Shown: piece after piece, positions 25,292 through 34,573 of the stretch
Numbering within the stretch: the first letter of the stretch is position 1
How the letters are laid out: each line of letters begins with the position of its first letter
Source: Persicimonas caeni
GTDB lineage: Bacteria; Myxococcota_A; Bradymonadia; Bradymonadales; Bradymonadaceae
Direction: 5' to 3'
Length of the DNA: 64,000 nucleotides
NCBI RefSeq assembly: GCF_006517175.1
Contig: NZ_CP041186.1
Location: 496,001-560,000 of the forward strand
The notes under the pieces: model-generated
The model's input: the letters and a program-made list of their open reading frames with translations, nothing else
What the model was told of the DNA's origin: nothing
The model's database searches: none
Translations under genes and position numbers: made by a program

Positions 25292-25831
25292 TCAGGCAAC
25301 CGCGCGCACCGGAACGTCGGGGAGCTCGCCCTCGAGGCTACTCCAAGGCACCTCGAGCGTCTCGGTGCGCGCTCCATTGGGGTCGATATACACCCGACGC
25401 AATTCGCTCAGGCAAACCACGACGTCTTTGTGATTCTTGCGCGCGAAGTTACTCGCGACCTTGAGCGCCTTGCGTCGCGACAATTTCGAGGAACACTCGA
25501 GCGGAGCGACGATTTTTGGGGCCCACTGGACCAAGATTTCGGGGTCGGTCGGCGCGTCGTGGCGTGCGATTTCGACACGCTGGGCGCGGCGCACCTCCTC
25601 GTCGTCGATATCGAGCGCCGTCGCAAAGCGCGCCAACACACGCTCGTCGGGAAAGTCCGCCTCGCCGCGCTCGATTTCGCACAGGCGACGGCAACCCTTG
25701 GTCACATTCTGATAACCCGCCGCGTGTGCACATTCCTTGCGCGACATTCCGTGCCGGGCGCGCGCCTCGCGAAATAGCTCGGCGAGCGTGGGCGCATCTT
25801 CAGTCTGTTTCTTTCGTCCGAAAAGCCACAT
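25292..25831 (-). CDS. XRE-family HTH regulator
   Basis: A 179-aa protein with an N-terminal Cro/CI-type helix-turn-helix (about 15-75: LAELFREARARHGMSRKECAHAAG, then GCRRLCEIERGEADFP). The C-terminal half is a separate small domain without recognised motif. It is divergently transcribed from the encapsulated ferritin/encapsulin operon with a 238-bp intergenic region that contains three AATTACAC-like blocks. Control of that operon is plausible but is an inference from position only. Confidence 0.72.
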   Translation of the reverse strand: MWLFGRKKQTEDAPTLAELFREARARHGMSRKECAHAAGYQNVTKGCRRLCEIERGEADFPDERVLARFATALDIDDEEVRRAQRVEIARHDAPTDPEILVQWAPKIVAPLECSSKLSRRKALKVASNFARKNHKDVVVCLSELRRVYIDPNGARTETLEVPWSSLEGELPDVPVRAVA

Positions 25832-25885
25832 GGGTAACTCCCGTCGCGTTGAACGCGTGAACGATAACGACTGACTGCCATCCGA

Positions 25886-25969
25886 AGAATTACAGTGTTA
25901 TCAAGAATTTACACCCCACTAACGACCCACCCCGATCGGTTATTCTGCTAACACCAAAAAATTACACCC
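25886..25969. promoter_or_regulatory. Candidate operator repeats upstream of encapsulin operon
   Basis: Three near-direct repeats: GAATTACAGTG (25887-25897), GAATTTACACC (25905-25915) and AAATTACACCC (about 25959-25969). They lie in the AT-rich centre of the divergent XRE/EncFtn space and could be binding sites of the XRE protein or an iron/redox regulator. Confidence 0.35.
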
Positions 25970-26030
25970 GCCCCCTACCTACCCCCTTCCTTCCCCCCTC
26001 CTATCCCTTGACCTCCCCTCCCCCGTGCCC
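25966..26030. other. C/T-only tract upstream of encapsulin operon
   Basis: About 65 bp nearly free of purines on the plus strand, with runs of five and six C. The minus strand is correspondingly G-rich. It may form a non-B or quadruplex structure near the EncFtn leader. Seen directly; function unknown. Confidence 0.6.
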
Positions 26031-26069
26031 ATCACTTTCGAAGTCCCATATTCGCACAACGGAGCGCTC

Positions 26070-26462
26070 ATGGCCAAAAACAGCAATCAACTCCACGAAG
26101 CTGTCGAGGCACTCGACCCGGAGACGATCGACCGACACCGCGCCATCGTCTCGTTGGTCGAGGAGTTCGATGCCATCGACTGGTACCAGCAGCGCATCGA
26201 CGCCACCGACGATGAAGAGCTCGCCGCCATCCTCGCCCACAACCGCGACGAGGAGCGCGAGCACGCAGCAATGACGCTCGAGTGGTTACGGCGACGCGAC
26301 CCGGGCCTGGACAAAGTGCTGCGCACTTACTTGTTCACCGAGGGCAGTATCGTCGACCTCGAAGAGGAGGAGGAGGAAGGCGGCTCGAGCGGGCACGCCC
26401 GTCCTCGCAGCGGCGGCGACGGTTCACTGGGCATCGGCAGTCTGCGACAGGAGCGATCATGA
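26070..26462 (+). CDS. Encapsulated ferritin-like protein (EncFtn)
   Basis: A 130-aa encapsulin cargo ferroxidase. One ferritin-like half-bundle has the iron-site residues at the usual EncFtn numbers: Glu31/Glu32 (VEEFDAIDWYQQR), Trp38/Tyr39, Glu61/Glu62 and His65 (RDEEREHAAM). EncFtn forms a decamer that oxidises Fe2+ inside the shell. After a linker of six or seven Glu and a Gly/Ser/Arg stretch, the C-terminus ends in the encapsulation peptide GDGSLGIGSLR, which should dock to the shell. ATG at 26070 with GGAGCGCTC; the upstream in-frame extension to 26025 adds no homology. Overlaps the shell gene by ATGA. Confidence 0.93.
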   Translation: MAKNSNQLHEAVEALDPETIDRHRAIVSLVEEFDAIDWYQQRIDATDDEELAAILAHNRDEEREHAAMTLEWLRRRDPGLDKVLRTYLFTEGSIVDLEEEEEEGGSSGHARPRSGGDGSLGIGSLRQERS

Positions 26463-27268
26463 ATGACTTGTTTCGAGAGCGCGCGCCGATCACCGAGGAG
26501 GCTTGGCGCGAGATTGAAGAGGAAGCCGTCCGCGTGCTCAAGCGCACCCTCGCCGCCCGCAAGATCGTCGACTTCTCCGGCCCCCACGGCTGGAAGAAGT
26601 CCTCGGTCGACCTGGGGCGCGTCGAGCCATTGAGCGACGCCCCGCAGGCAGGCACCGAGGCCAACATTCGCAAGGTTCAGCCACTGGTCGAACTCCGCGT
26701 CCCCTTCGAGTTATCCCGACGCGAGGTCGAAGCGGCCGGGCGCGGTGCCGAGAACCCCGAGCTCGAACCTGTGACCGACGCGGCCCGTAAGGCGGCCTTG
26801 GCCGAAGACCGCAGCGTATTCCACGGCTTTCGCCAAGCAGGTATCGATGGAATCTTCGAGGTCAGCGCGAGGCTCGAGTCCTCGGCCTCGCCCGGCTTCG
26901 AGAATTATCCCATCATCGTGGCCGAGGCCCTCGACCGGCTGCGTATCGAGGGCGTCAGTGGGCCCTATGCCATTGTGCTCGGCCGCGATTGCTACACCGG
27001 GCTGTCGACCACCCATATCGACGGCTACCCGGTCATCGAAGACGTCAAGCGCATGCTCGACGGTCCTGTGATCTGGGCGCCAGGCGTCGATGGCGCCGTC
27101 GTCACAAGCCTTCGCGGCGGCGACTTCGAGCTTACCGTCGGCCGAGACTTCTCCATCGGCTACCTGAGTCACGACGTCGACAAGGTCCAACTGTACCTCG
27201 AAGAGAGCTTCACCTTCCGCATCCTCGCCCCTGAAGCGGCCGTTCCACTTCCTACCGTCTGCAAGTAG
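26459..27268 (+). CDS. Encapsulin shell protein, family 1
   Basis: A 269-aa HK97-fold nanocompartment protein. N-terminal NDLFRERAPITEEAWREIEEEA is the family-1 start, followed by ARKIVDFSGPHGW, RVPFELSR, and FHGFRQAGIDGI. The E-loop and A-domain regions are complete (GPYAIVLGRDCYTGL, then DVDKVQLYLEESFTFRI). The size fits a T=1 shell of 60 subunits, though T number cannot be read directly. The ATG overlaps the stop of the cargo gene, so translation is coupled. With EncFtn it forms an iron-storage compartment in the cytoplasm. No flavin-binding or second cargo gene is seen nearby. Confidence 0.95.
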   Translation: MNDLFRERAPITEEAWREIEEEAVRVLKRTLAARKIVDFSGPHGWKKSSVDLGRVEPLSDAPQAGTEANIRKVQPLVELRVPFELSRREVEAAGRGAENPELEPVTDAARKAALAEDRSVFHGFRQAGIDGIFEVSARLESSASPGFENYPIIVAEALDRLRIEGVSGPYAIVLGRDCYTGLSTTHIDGYPVIEDVKRMLDGPVIWAPGVDGAVVTSLRGGDFELTVGRDFSIGYLSHDVDKVQLYLEESFTFRILAPEAAVPLPTVCK

Positions 27269-27357
27269 CCGCCAGCGTGGGTGTATTCAGAGAAATGTCG
27301 CTTTCCATTTTGTCTTGAGCTTCGGGTCCGTTACAGTAGGGGGGAGTGTTCCATTTT

Positions 27358-27732
27358 ATGTTCCCCTGGATACCTGCGATGTTCGAGCGCTATCCACTTA
27401 TAGCCGTTGCCCTTCTGTTCGGTCTCCTGACGGCGTGCGCCAGCGGTGACCCACCGCAATCCTCCGGCGGAGAGGACGGTGGCACGCTGATCGACGAAGA
27501 TACCGATAATAACAACGGCGTCGAACCGGACGCCGGCGATGTGGGCGAGCCCGATGTCGAAAAGGATACCGGACCGACCTATCGGCCTCCGGAGTTCTAC
27601 CACTCGACCTCCGGCGGAGGTCTGACGACCTCCGGCGAGTTCAAGTTACAGATGAACTTCGGCGCGCCCATCCCCCGAGGGACTTCCTCGAACAGCGAGT
27701 ACCGCCTCCGGTTCGGGCCGGTGAGTCCTTGA
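27358..27732 (+). CDS. Small lipoprotein of unknown function
   Basis: A lipoprotein of about 125 aa. The signal peptide (FERYPLIAVALLFGLL) ends in the lipobox LTAC. An acidic, Asp/Asn/Gly-rich linker (DEDTDNNNGVEPDAGDVGEPDVEKD) follows and a small C-terminal domain with YHSTSGGGLTTSGEFKLQMNFG. The start is ambiguous: ATG 27358 (GGGGGGAG 11 bp upstream), ATG 27379, or GTG 27346. The next gene is a secreted protein 93 bp away in the same direction, suggesting an envelope-related operon. Confidence 0.6.
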   Translation: MFPWIPAMFERYPLIAVALLFGLLTACASGDPPQSSGGEDGGTLIDEDTDNNNGVEPDAGDVGEPDVEKDTGPTYRPPEFYHSTSGGGLTTSGEFKLQMNFGAPIPRGTSSNSEYRLRFGPVSP

Positions 27733-27825
27733 GAATCTTTTTTGGCGTCACGCAGTGCCAGACCGTCAGCCGAAAGGCTGACCGAAGAAAACGCTAGCCA
27801 GTGAGATGGGCTAGCAGGAGAAGCT

Positions 27826-29289
27826 ATGAAGCTCAGAAGTTTGATTTTGCTCGTTATTTTGTTGTTGGCTGTGCCGTCGGCGGCCTCGGCAGAAGTCCCC
27901 GGATATTTTCCGGTACAGGCCTACCTGACCGACTCGAGCGGCGTGCCGATCGACGGCGACGTCGACTTGGAGTTCAACATCTACGATGCCGCCACCGGCG
28001 GAGCGGTGCTCTTCAGCGAAACGCAGACGGTGCAGGCCAATGCCGGCGCGTTCACTGCGTACCTGGGCACCAACAGCGAGCTCGACCTGAGCCTCTTTAG
28101 TGACAGCCAAGATCTCTTTTTGGGCGTGACGGTCAACAACGGTGACGAACTCACTCCCCGCCAACGGCTGGCCACAGTGCCGTTTGCCGCACGCGCCATG
28201 AGCGCGGCGAGCGCCGACGACGCCAAGACCCTCGACGGCCGACCGGCGACCGACTTCGAGCCGATCACCTACACGGCAGCCGCGCCGCTCGAGATCGACG
28301 CCAACAACCAAGTGAGCATCACGACCACCTGCGCTACCGACTCCATTCTCAAGTGGACCGGCAGCGCCTGGGAGTGCACGCCCGACGCCCAACTCACCGC
28401 CACGGGCGCCATCGAGCTCAACGGCAGCACCATCGGACTGGTCACCTGCCCCAACGGACAGGTCCTCAAGTCTGACGGCACTAACATGGCCTGTGCCGAG
28501 GACGCCGACACGACCTACACCGCCGGCAACGGTTTGAGCCTGGCCGGCGGCGCCTTCGCCGTCGACTACACCTCGACGCAACGGCGCGTAAGCGGCGCGT
28601 GCAACGGCACCAACGGTCAAGACTACATCACCGGCATTCTCGCCGACGGCACGGTCGTCTGCGGCACCGACTCGGATTCAGGCGGCGATATCACCGCCGT
28701 CAACGCCGGCGACGGACTCGCCGGTGGAGCCGCCAGCGGCGCAGCGTCGCTTCGCGTCGCTGCCGGCGGCATCGCCTCGTCGATGCTCCAGGACGGCGCG
28801 GTCACCTCCGCCAAGCTCGCCAGCGGCGCGGTCACCTCGGCCAAAATCGCCACCGGCTCGGTCACCAACACCAAGTTGGGCGCAGGCGCCGTGACGAGCG
28901 CCAAGATCTCCGACGGCACCATCACCGGCAGCGACATGGCCGCCGGCACCGTGGGCTCGCGCGAATTGGCCACCGGCGGCGTCACCAACTCCAAGTTGGC
29001 CAACGACGCGGTCACCTCTGCCAAGATCTCCGACGGCGCCATCACCAACGCCGACATCTCGAGCACTGCCAGCATCGACGCGAGCAAGATTAACTTCGGC
29101 TCGAGCGGCACGACGACGACCACCACCTTCGGCACCTTCCGCCCGGTCGCTATCTGCCCCGTCGGCGGCAATGATGGGCCCCCGTGCAACGGTGCTCAGC
29201 CCGGGACGTTCTGCGAGGCTGACAACAGCGAACTCGACGGCACCCTGGATAACTGCAGCGCCTTCGACTGGTACTTCCGCACCAACTAA
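27826..29289 (+). CDS. Secreted protein with tandem GAVTSAKI-type repeats
   Basis: A 487-aa exported protein. Signal peptide ([17 protein letters not shown]); an N-terminal beta-sandwich-like domain ([31 protein letters not shown]) of a type seen in bacterial surface and cell-wall proteins. Then come two to three Cys-pair turns ([32 protein letters not shown]) and a run of repeats of about 10 residues ([30 protein letters not shown]). This type often forms fibrous beta-structures like those in phage tail fibres, but no phage genes are near. Ribosome binding site AGGAGAAG. Likely a fibrous surface protein. Confidence 0.68.
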   Translation: MKLRSLILLVILLLAVPSAASAEVPGYFPVQAYLTDSSGVPIDGDVDLEFNIYDAATGGAVLFSETQTVQANAGAFTAYLGTNSELDLSLFSDSQDLFLGVTVNNGDELTPRQRLATVPFAARAMSAASADDAKTLDGRPATDFEPITYTAAAPLEIDANNQVSITTTCATDSILKWTGSAWECTPDAQLTATGAIELNGSTIGLVTCPNGQVLKSDGTNMACAEDADTTYTAGNGLSLAGGAFAVDYTSTQRRVSGACNGTNGQDYITGILADGTVVCGTDSDSGGDITAVNAGDGLAGGAASGAASLRVAAGGIASSMLQDGAVTSAKLASGAVTSAKIATGSVTNTKLGAGAVTSAKISDGTITGSDMAAGTVGSRELATGGVTNSKLANDAVTSAKISDGAITNADISSTASIDASKINFGSSGTTTTTTFGTFRPVAICPVGGNDGPPCNGAQPGTFCEADNSELDGTLDNCSAFDWYFRTN

Positions 29290-29303
29290 AACGTCACCTC
29301 TCC

Positions 29304-32300
29304 ATGTCCGACAGCAACCGCAAGTCGTTGCCGGTCCCCAGGGTACTTCGCCGCGTGGGGGCCGGCGCCAAAAACGCGCTGACAATCCTGAAACGAGGCC
29401 GGCTGGGCGCCCCCTACCGCGCCTCGTTTGACGTTGTGCGCCAGGAGCGCACCTACGCGCTGCGCCACTACCACGGTGACGACAGCGTGGAGGCGGTCGC
29501 CCCCGTCTTGCTCGTCCCGCCGTTGATGGTCACCTCCGAGATCTACGACATCTCGCCGGAGTTGAGCGCCATCAACTTTTTGGGCGCCAACGGTATGGAT
29601 GTGTGGCTGTGCGACTACGGCAACCCGCTGGCCGAAGACGACGGCCTCGAGCGCACCCTCGACGACCATATTCTGGCCGTCGACGACGCCATCGAGACCG
29701 TCGCGCGCGAGACCGGCCAGAAGGTCCACCTGCTCGGCTACTCCCAAGGCGGCATGTTCTGCTACCAGGCCGCCGGCTACCGGCGCGCGAAGGATATCGG
29801 GTCGATTATCACCTTCGGCAGCCCGGTCGACATCCGAAAGAACCTGCCGGTCAGAGTCCACGACGATATCGCCGCGCGCCTCATCAAGGTCGCCCGTCAG
29901 GGCCTCAAGGGCCCCATCGAAGACCTCGACGGCCTTCCCGGTTGGCTCACAAGCCGCGGGTTCAAGCTCCTCAACCCGCAAAAGGAGCTGGGCCAGATCC
30001 TCGACTTCTTCGGGCTCCTGCACGACCGCGACGCCCTCGAGCAACGCGAGCCCAAGCGCCTCTTCTTGGGCGGTGATGGGTTCGTGCATTGGCCCGGCGA
30101 GGCGCTCCGTGACTTCATCGACCAGGTCATCGTCCAGAATCGCATGGCCTCGGGCGGCTTTGTGGTCGACGGGCGCACCTTTAGCCTGTCGGACATCGAC
30201 GCGCCCATCCTCTACTTCGTCGGCCAGCGCGACGACCTGGCCCGTCCGGCGGCCGTACGCGCCATCGAACGCGCCGCGCCCGACACCGAGACCCACGGCG
30301 TCGACATCCCGGCGGGCCACTTCGGCCTCGTCGTCGGCTCCACCGCGATGGGCACCGTCTGGCCCACCGTCGTCGACTGGGTGCGCTGGAAGGCTGGCGC
30401 GGCCGACGACAAGCCCGAGTTGCTGCGCCCGCAAGCCGAACGCACGCAGGACGACGCCAAGCCGGTCGACCCGCAGTCGAACGACGACTCGAATACCCGC
30501 ATGCTCTACGACCTGGCCACCGAGCTCGCCGACGGGCTGTGGCACAAGCTGGGCGACGTCTCGCGCGACTTCAGCAATATCGTCGACACGGTGCGCTGGC
30601 AGCTACCGCGGCTGGCCCAGCTCGAAAACCTCGACGACGGCCAGCCGGTCAATATCGGCCTCGCCCTCGAAGAGCAGGCCCACGCCATCCCCGACAAGAC
30701 CTTCTTTTTGTGGGACGGACGCGCGTTCACCTACGCGCAGGCCAACCGCCGCGTCAATCAACTGCTGAGCGCCATGGTCGACGACGGCGCCAAGCCGGGC
30801 CAGCATATCGGGGTGTTGATGGACAACCACCCCGACCTGTTGACTGCGGTAGCCGCCATCAACCGCCTCGGCGCGGTGGCCGTCTTGCTCAACTCCGGGC
30901 TCCGCGGCGTCTCGCTGACACAAGCGCTCGAAGCCGCCAACGTTGAGTGGCTCGTGTGTGACCCCGCCCACGTCGACACCTCGCGCACAGGCTTCGACGC
31001 CGGCCCCATCGGCGTCCTGGGCGCCCACGACGAGGACCGCCCACTTCCCGACGACGTCATCGATCTGGAAGCCAACCTCGACCCACAGGTCGACGCGCCG
31101 CCCGAGGGCATCGAGGCGAACGCCGGCCTGGCCGGCGACCTGGCCATGCTCATCTTCACGTCCGGCACCACCGGGCTCCCCAAGCCCGCCAAGATCACCA
31201 ACCGGCGCTGGGCGATGGCCGCACTCGGCGCGGCTGCCGCGTGCATGCTCTCGCCCAAAGATACCGTCTACTGTGCCCTGCCCCTGTATCACGCCACCGG
31301 CCTTTTGGTCGGCTGCGGCGGCGCGCTCATCGGCGGCGCTCGCCTGGCGCTGGCGCGTGAGTTCTCGGTGCGTCAATTCTGGTCGGAGGTGCGCCGCTAC
31401 GGCGCCACGGTCGTCTTCTACGTCGGCGAGATGTGCCGGTATCTGGTCAGCGCCCCCGAGCAGCCCAACGAACACCGCCACCCGGTGCGCATGTTCGTCG
31501 GAAACGGCATGCGCGCGGAGGTCTGGAACAAGCTAGTCGATCGATTCGGGCGCGTCCGCGTGCTCGAATTCTACGGCTCGACCGAAGGTAACGTCGTCTT
31601 GGCAAACTTCGGCGGCGAGAAAGCGGGCTCGGTGGGCCGTCCCCTGCCGGGCACCGACGAGATCACGCTGGTGCGCTACGACGCCGCCTCGGGCCAGCCG
31701 CTGCGCGACGACGCCGGCCGGCTCCGAAGCTGCGGCGACGACGAGCCCGGGCTGCTGCTCGCGCGCATCTCCGACAGCCACCCGCTCGCCTACTTCGACG
31801 GCTACCTCGACGCCGAGCAGACCGAGCAGAAGATCATCCGCGACGGCTTCCACGACGGCGACGCCTGGTTCAACACCGGCGACGTCTTGCGCCGCGACGC
31901 CGACGGCGACTTCTGGTTCGTCGACCGCGTCGGCGACACCTTCCGCTGGCACGGTGAGAACGTCTCCACCCAACAGGTCGCCCAGGTGCTCGACGAGGCC
32001 TCCTTTTGCAAGATGACCGTCGTCTACGGCGTCGAGGTCCCCGGCTACGACGGCCGCGCAGGCATGGCCGCCATGGTCCTCGACGACGACGCCGAGTTCG
32101 ACGGCGACGCCCTCTTCGCCCTCGTCGACGAGCACCTCTTTCCGGCCGCCCACCCGCGTTTTGTGCGCCTTGTGGACGCGCTCGAGCACACCGACAGCTT
32201 CAAGTTCATCACCACCACGCTTCGCGACGAAGGGGCCAATCCGACCGCGATCGACGATCCGATTTACGTCTACGACGCCGACGCTCGGACCTATCGGCCG

Positions 32301-32336
32301 CTCACGCCCGACGCGTGGGTCCCGGAGGGGCTCTAA
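29304..32336 (+). CDS. Alpha/beta hydrolase (PhaC-like) fused to FATP-type acyl-CoA synthetase
   Basis: A 1010-aa two-domain protein. Residues 1-370 are a PhaC-type alpha/beta hydrolase with nucleophile elbow GYSQGG (Ser147; true PHA synthases have Cys here), an Asp in LYFVGQRDDL and His in IPAGHFGL. Residues 420-1010 are an AMP-binding synthetase of the fatty-acid-transport (FATP/very-long-chain acyl-CoA) type: TSGTTGLPKPAKITNRRW (about 618-635), YGSTEGN (about 757), WFNTGDVLRRD and the C-terminal catalytic segment near DSFKFITTTL. It should activate fatty acids with ATP/CoA, while the N-terminal half probably cuts or moves an acyl ester. Full-length and in frame. Substrates unknown. Confidence 0.85.
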   Translation: MSDSNRKSLPVPRVLRRVGAGAKNALTILKRGRLGAPYRASFDVVRQERTYALRHYHGDDSVEAVAPVLLVPPLMVTSEIYDISPELSAINFLGANGMDVWLCDYGNPLAEDDGLERTLDDHILAVDDAIETVARETGQKVHLLGYSQGGMFCYQAAGYRRAKDIGSIITFGSPVDIRKNLPVRVHDDIAARLIKVARQGLKGPIEDLDGLPGWLTSRGFKLLNPQKELGQILDFFGLLHDRDALEQREPKRLFLGGDGFVHWPGEALRDFIDQVIVQNRMASGGFVVDGRTFSLSDIDAPILYFVGQRDDLARPAAVRAIERAAPDTETHGVDIPAGHFGLVVGSTAMGTVWPTVVDWVRWKAGAADDKPELLRPQAERTQDDAKPVDPQSNDDSNTRMLYDLATELADGLWHKLGDVSRDFSNIVDTVRWQLPRLAQLENLDDGQPVNIGLALEEQAHAIPDKTFFLWDGRAFTYAQANRRVNQLLSAMVDDGAKPGQHIGVLMDNHPDLLTAVAAINRLGAVAVLLNSGLRGVSLTQALEAANVEWLVCDPAHVDTSRTGFDAGPIGVLGAHDEDRPLPDDVIDLEANLDPQVDAPPEGIEANAGLAGDLAMLIFTSGTTGLPKPAKITNRRWAMAALGAAAACMLSPKDTVYCALPLYHATGLLVGCGGALIGGARLALAREFSVRQFWSEVRRYGATVVFYVGEMCRYLVSAPEQPNEHRHPVRMFVGNGMRAEVWNKLVDRFGRVRVLEFYGSTEGNVVLANFGGEKAGSVGRPLPGTDEITLVRYDAASGQPLRDDAGRLRSCGDDEPGLLLARISDSHPLAYFDGYLDAEQTEQKIIRDGFHDGDAWFNTGDVLRRDADGDFWFVDRVGDTFRWHGENVSTQQVAQVLDEASFCKMTVVYGVEVPGYDGRAGMAAMVLDDDAEFDGDALFALVDEHLFPAAHPRFVRLVDALEHTDSFKFITTTLRDEGANPTAIDDPIYVYDADARTYRPLTPDAWVPEGL

Positions 32337-32349
32337 CCGTATAACACCC

Positions 32350-33510
32350 TCAGTCCACCACCCTCTGCTTCAACCATTCGCGAATCTCCCCGATATAGTC
32401 GAACCGCCCGAAATGCGCCAAATGACTCCCCGAGAACCAGCGGATCTCCGGGCAGTCCCAGTGCTCCCAAAGGGCGAGCACCTGGGCGGGGCGCACGATG
32501 CGGTCGCCGGCGGCGCCCACGATAAGGACACGGTCTTTGGGCACGCGTAGCTCGTGGCTCAGCGGGCTATGCACCGCCCACGCCTGACGAAACCCCTCCA
32601 GGTCGAGTCCCGACGCCTCGGCGCTCTGTCGCTGCGGGTGATTCTGGCCGTGCCACCACAGCAAATCGGAGAACGACGACGGCGCGATGACCGGCACCAC
32701 GAAGTCGAAGTCGTCCGACACACTCGCCAGCAACGAGGCGGTGTAGCCGCCCAGGCTGATCCCCATCAACCCGATGGGGCCCTCGGCGCCGTGGCCGCGA
32801 AGCCAGCCGATGAGGGTATGCACGTCGAAGACGGCCTGGCCGAAGGCCTCGTTGGTGCGGCGAAGGTCGCGGCTGGGGAACATCTGGCCGGAGAAGAGCG
32901 CGCCCTGGGGCGTGCGCGGGCCGTGAAAAGGCAGCGTCATCAGCGCCACGTCGAAGCCATCGCGGTACAGACACGAGGCTGCGAAGATATGCTCCTCCAT
33001 CCACAGGCGCCCGCCGCACCAGCAGTGAAGACACAGGATGGTGGGGTGAGCGCCTTCGCGGTGACGCCAGATGCGCGCGGTGCACATCTCGTTGGGCGAG
33101 TGCTCGCCGTAGTCGTCCACAAAGGCCGGGTCGAAGGTGTGATACCCGCTCTCGAAGCTCACCTCGAGGCGCTCGCCGCCGGGAATGTCGCCCAGGTGGC
33201 GCACCATGAACGGCCCGCCCTCGCCGCGGGTCTCGAAGAAGCCCTCGGGCTCGTCGAGCAGGTGCGCGTCGGCGTAGGTGTCGCGGATCTGCTCGATTTG
33301 GGTGGAGACGTCGCCGTCGAGGTCGGGGCGACTCTCCGACAAGAAGAGGCGCTCCATCAGGTTGAGCGCGGCGCGGTCGACGAGCGCGCCGTTCCAGCTG
33401 AGCACGCGTTGGAGCATGCCGGGCGTCCACGGCTCGTGGTCGTCGAGCCCGGGCATACCATCGTCGAAATCACGGTCGAGTAGATCGTAGGGTTGACTCG
33501 GAGCGTCCAT
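32350..33510 (-). CDS. Alpha/beta hydrolase family protein
   Basis: A 386-aa soluble hydrolase with nucleophile GISLGG (Ser near residue 250), an Asp in RVLIVGAAGDRIV and a His near SHLAHFGRFDY. The N-terminal 120 residues carry helices not seen in short hydrolases, and the middle has the oxyanion-loop segment LCLHCWCGGRLWMEEH. No signal peptide. AGGGGGCGAT precedes the ATG at 33510; the longer in-frame reading to 33837 has no coding support. It is convergent with the hydrolase-synthetase fusion gene (13-bp gap), and a shared lipid role is possible but not shown. Confidence 0.75.
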   Translation of the reverse strand: MDAPSQPYDLLDRDFDDGMPGLDDHEPWTPGMLQRVLSWNGALVDRAALNLMERLFLSESRPDLDGDVSTQIEQIRDTYADAHLLDEPEGFFETRGEGGPFMVRHLGDIPGGERLEVSFESGYHTFDPAFVDDYGEHSPNEMCTARIWRHREGAHPTILCLHCWCGGRLWMEEHIFAASCLYRDGFDVALMTLPFHGPRTPQGALFSGQMFPSRDLRRTNEAFGQAVFDVHTLIGWLRGHGAEGPIGLMGISLGGYTASLLASVSDDFDFVVPVIAPSSFSDLLWWHGQNHPQRQSAEASGLDLEGFRQAWAVHSPLSHELRVPKDRVLIVGAAGDRIVRPAQVLALWEHWDCPEIRWFSGSHLAHFGRFDYIGEIREWLKQRVVD

Positions 33511-33857
33511 ATCGCCCCCTGCGTAAGAGTTGGTTTCCTCCCAGAAGATAAACGCTACTGCCTCGACTGCATCGATTAGAACAGGCGGCCGCACCGGATC
33601 ATTCACCCCCCTTTTTGTTCCGGTGGGGGTCGTCGCGGTTGCAGATGTGGCTAAGTTGTCACTACAGCCCGATACACGAACAGGGGAAAGAGCACTCACA
33701 CACCGCGACGCCGGCGCATTGACGGCATGGGGAGCCGTGCGTCGGCCCGGTCGACGCTGATGCGGGGGAACACATCCAGCGCTCGGTGTCTCAGGCACGG
33801 GTGAGGGGTTCGTGCGGGATACGATTCGACGAAACAACGCACCTAGGGAGGTGGCGA
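33511..33857. other. Divergent intergenic region, 347 bp
   Basis: No gene is seen. It includes CACCCCCC/GGTGGGGGT, a partial hairpin at 33605-33629. It probably contains promoters for the flanking divergent genes. Confidence 0.35.
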
Positions 33858-34451
33858 ATGATTTCTGAGGACCTGTACCGCGACGTACTGCCGGACTGGA
33901 CCCGGCTGCGTATGCTCGAAGAAGCCGAGGACGAGGCAGCCGCCGAGTTGCTCGTCGCGATTACGCTTCTGGGCGACGAGGCCAACGACGGGGATACCTA
34001 CACGCGGCTCAAGCAGATGTGGCTCGAACTTCTAAGCGGTCACGACGAGACCGCCCGGGCCGCGCTGGCCGCGCATATCGACACCTCGCACGACCGCGTC
34101 CAGAGCCTGTTCGACCACCCGCACGCCTTTGGCATCCTGCTGGCGTCGGCCTGCAGCCGGCTGCGCTCGCCGATCACGCAGTTCCACGTGATGTGCCTGT
34201 TCTGCGTGACCGTCTTCGCATCGGGCCCCGACGAGCGCCAAATCGAGCTGTGCTATCGTATCGGCAGGAAGTTCGGCATGGTCGAGGGGCGCGTCGAAGA
34301 GCTGTTCGGGCGCATGTGGGCCGCCTATCAAAACGTCACCGCGCAGGCCAAGGGGCTCGACTACGCCCAGGAGTACACCGCGGGCACCCACTGGCGGCGC
34401 AACGCGGCCGACTTTCGAACGTCCAATCCGTTCCAGAAGCCGGCAAGATAA
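33858..34451 (+). CDS. Hypothetical helical protein (TerB-like?)
   Basis: A 197-aa soluble, mostly helical protein. GGGAGGTGGCG lies before the ATG at 33858. The region FASGPDERQIELCYRIGRKFGMVEGRVEELFGRMW has the spacing of the helix pair in TerB-like/DnaJ-like tellurite-resistance domains, which often have an acidic residue in a metal site; this is a weak resemblance. No signal peptide, no partner gene. The end is convergent with the MopE-like lipoprotein gene. Confidence 0.5.
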   Translation: MISEDLYRDVLPDWTRLRMLEEAEDEAAAELLVAITLLGDEANDGDTYTRLKQMWLELLSGHDETARAALAAHIDTSHDRVQSLFDHPHAFGILLASACSRLRSPITQFHVMCLFCVTVFASGPDERQIELCYRIGRKFGMVEGRVEELFGRMWAAYQNVTAQAKGLDYAQEYTAGTHWRRNAADFRTSNPFQKPAR

Positions 34452-34471
34452 CGAGTCACAGTTGCAGTACG

Positions 34472-34537
34472 CCGACGGGGAGCCGGGTCGCACAGACGCC
34501 CCGGGGGGAGACGCCTGCGACCACGGCTCCCCGTCGG
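34472..34537. repeat. Large hairpin between convergent genes
   Basis: Perfect outer stem CCGACGGGGAGCC / GGCTCCCCGTCGG (34472-34484 and 34525-34537), with an inner stem GGTCGCACAG / CTGCGACC inside. No U-tract on either side. It probably limits read-through from the two convergent genes or is a processing signal. Confidence 0.55.
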
Positions 34538-34573
34538 TCGATTCATCCTCGGTCAGCTCTTACGCTGCCGAAT

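Noticed and set aside
27826-29289. Prophage tail fibre
   Set aside because: The tandem GAVTSAKI-type repeats look fibre-like, but a signal peptide is present and no phage structural, integrase or lysis genes are near.
29304-30400. PHA synthase (PhaC)
   Set aside because: The nucleophile elbow has Ser (GYSQGG) rather than the Cys of polymerising PhaC and the domain is fused to an acyl-CoA synthetase.
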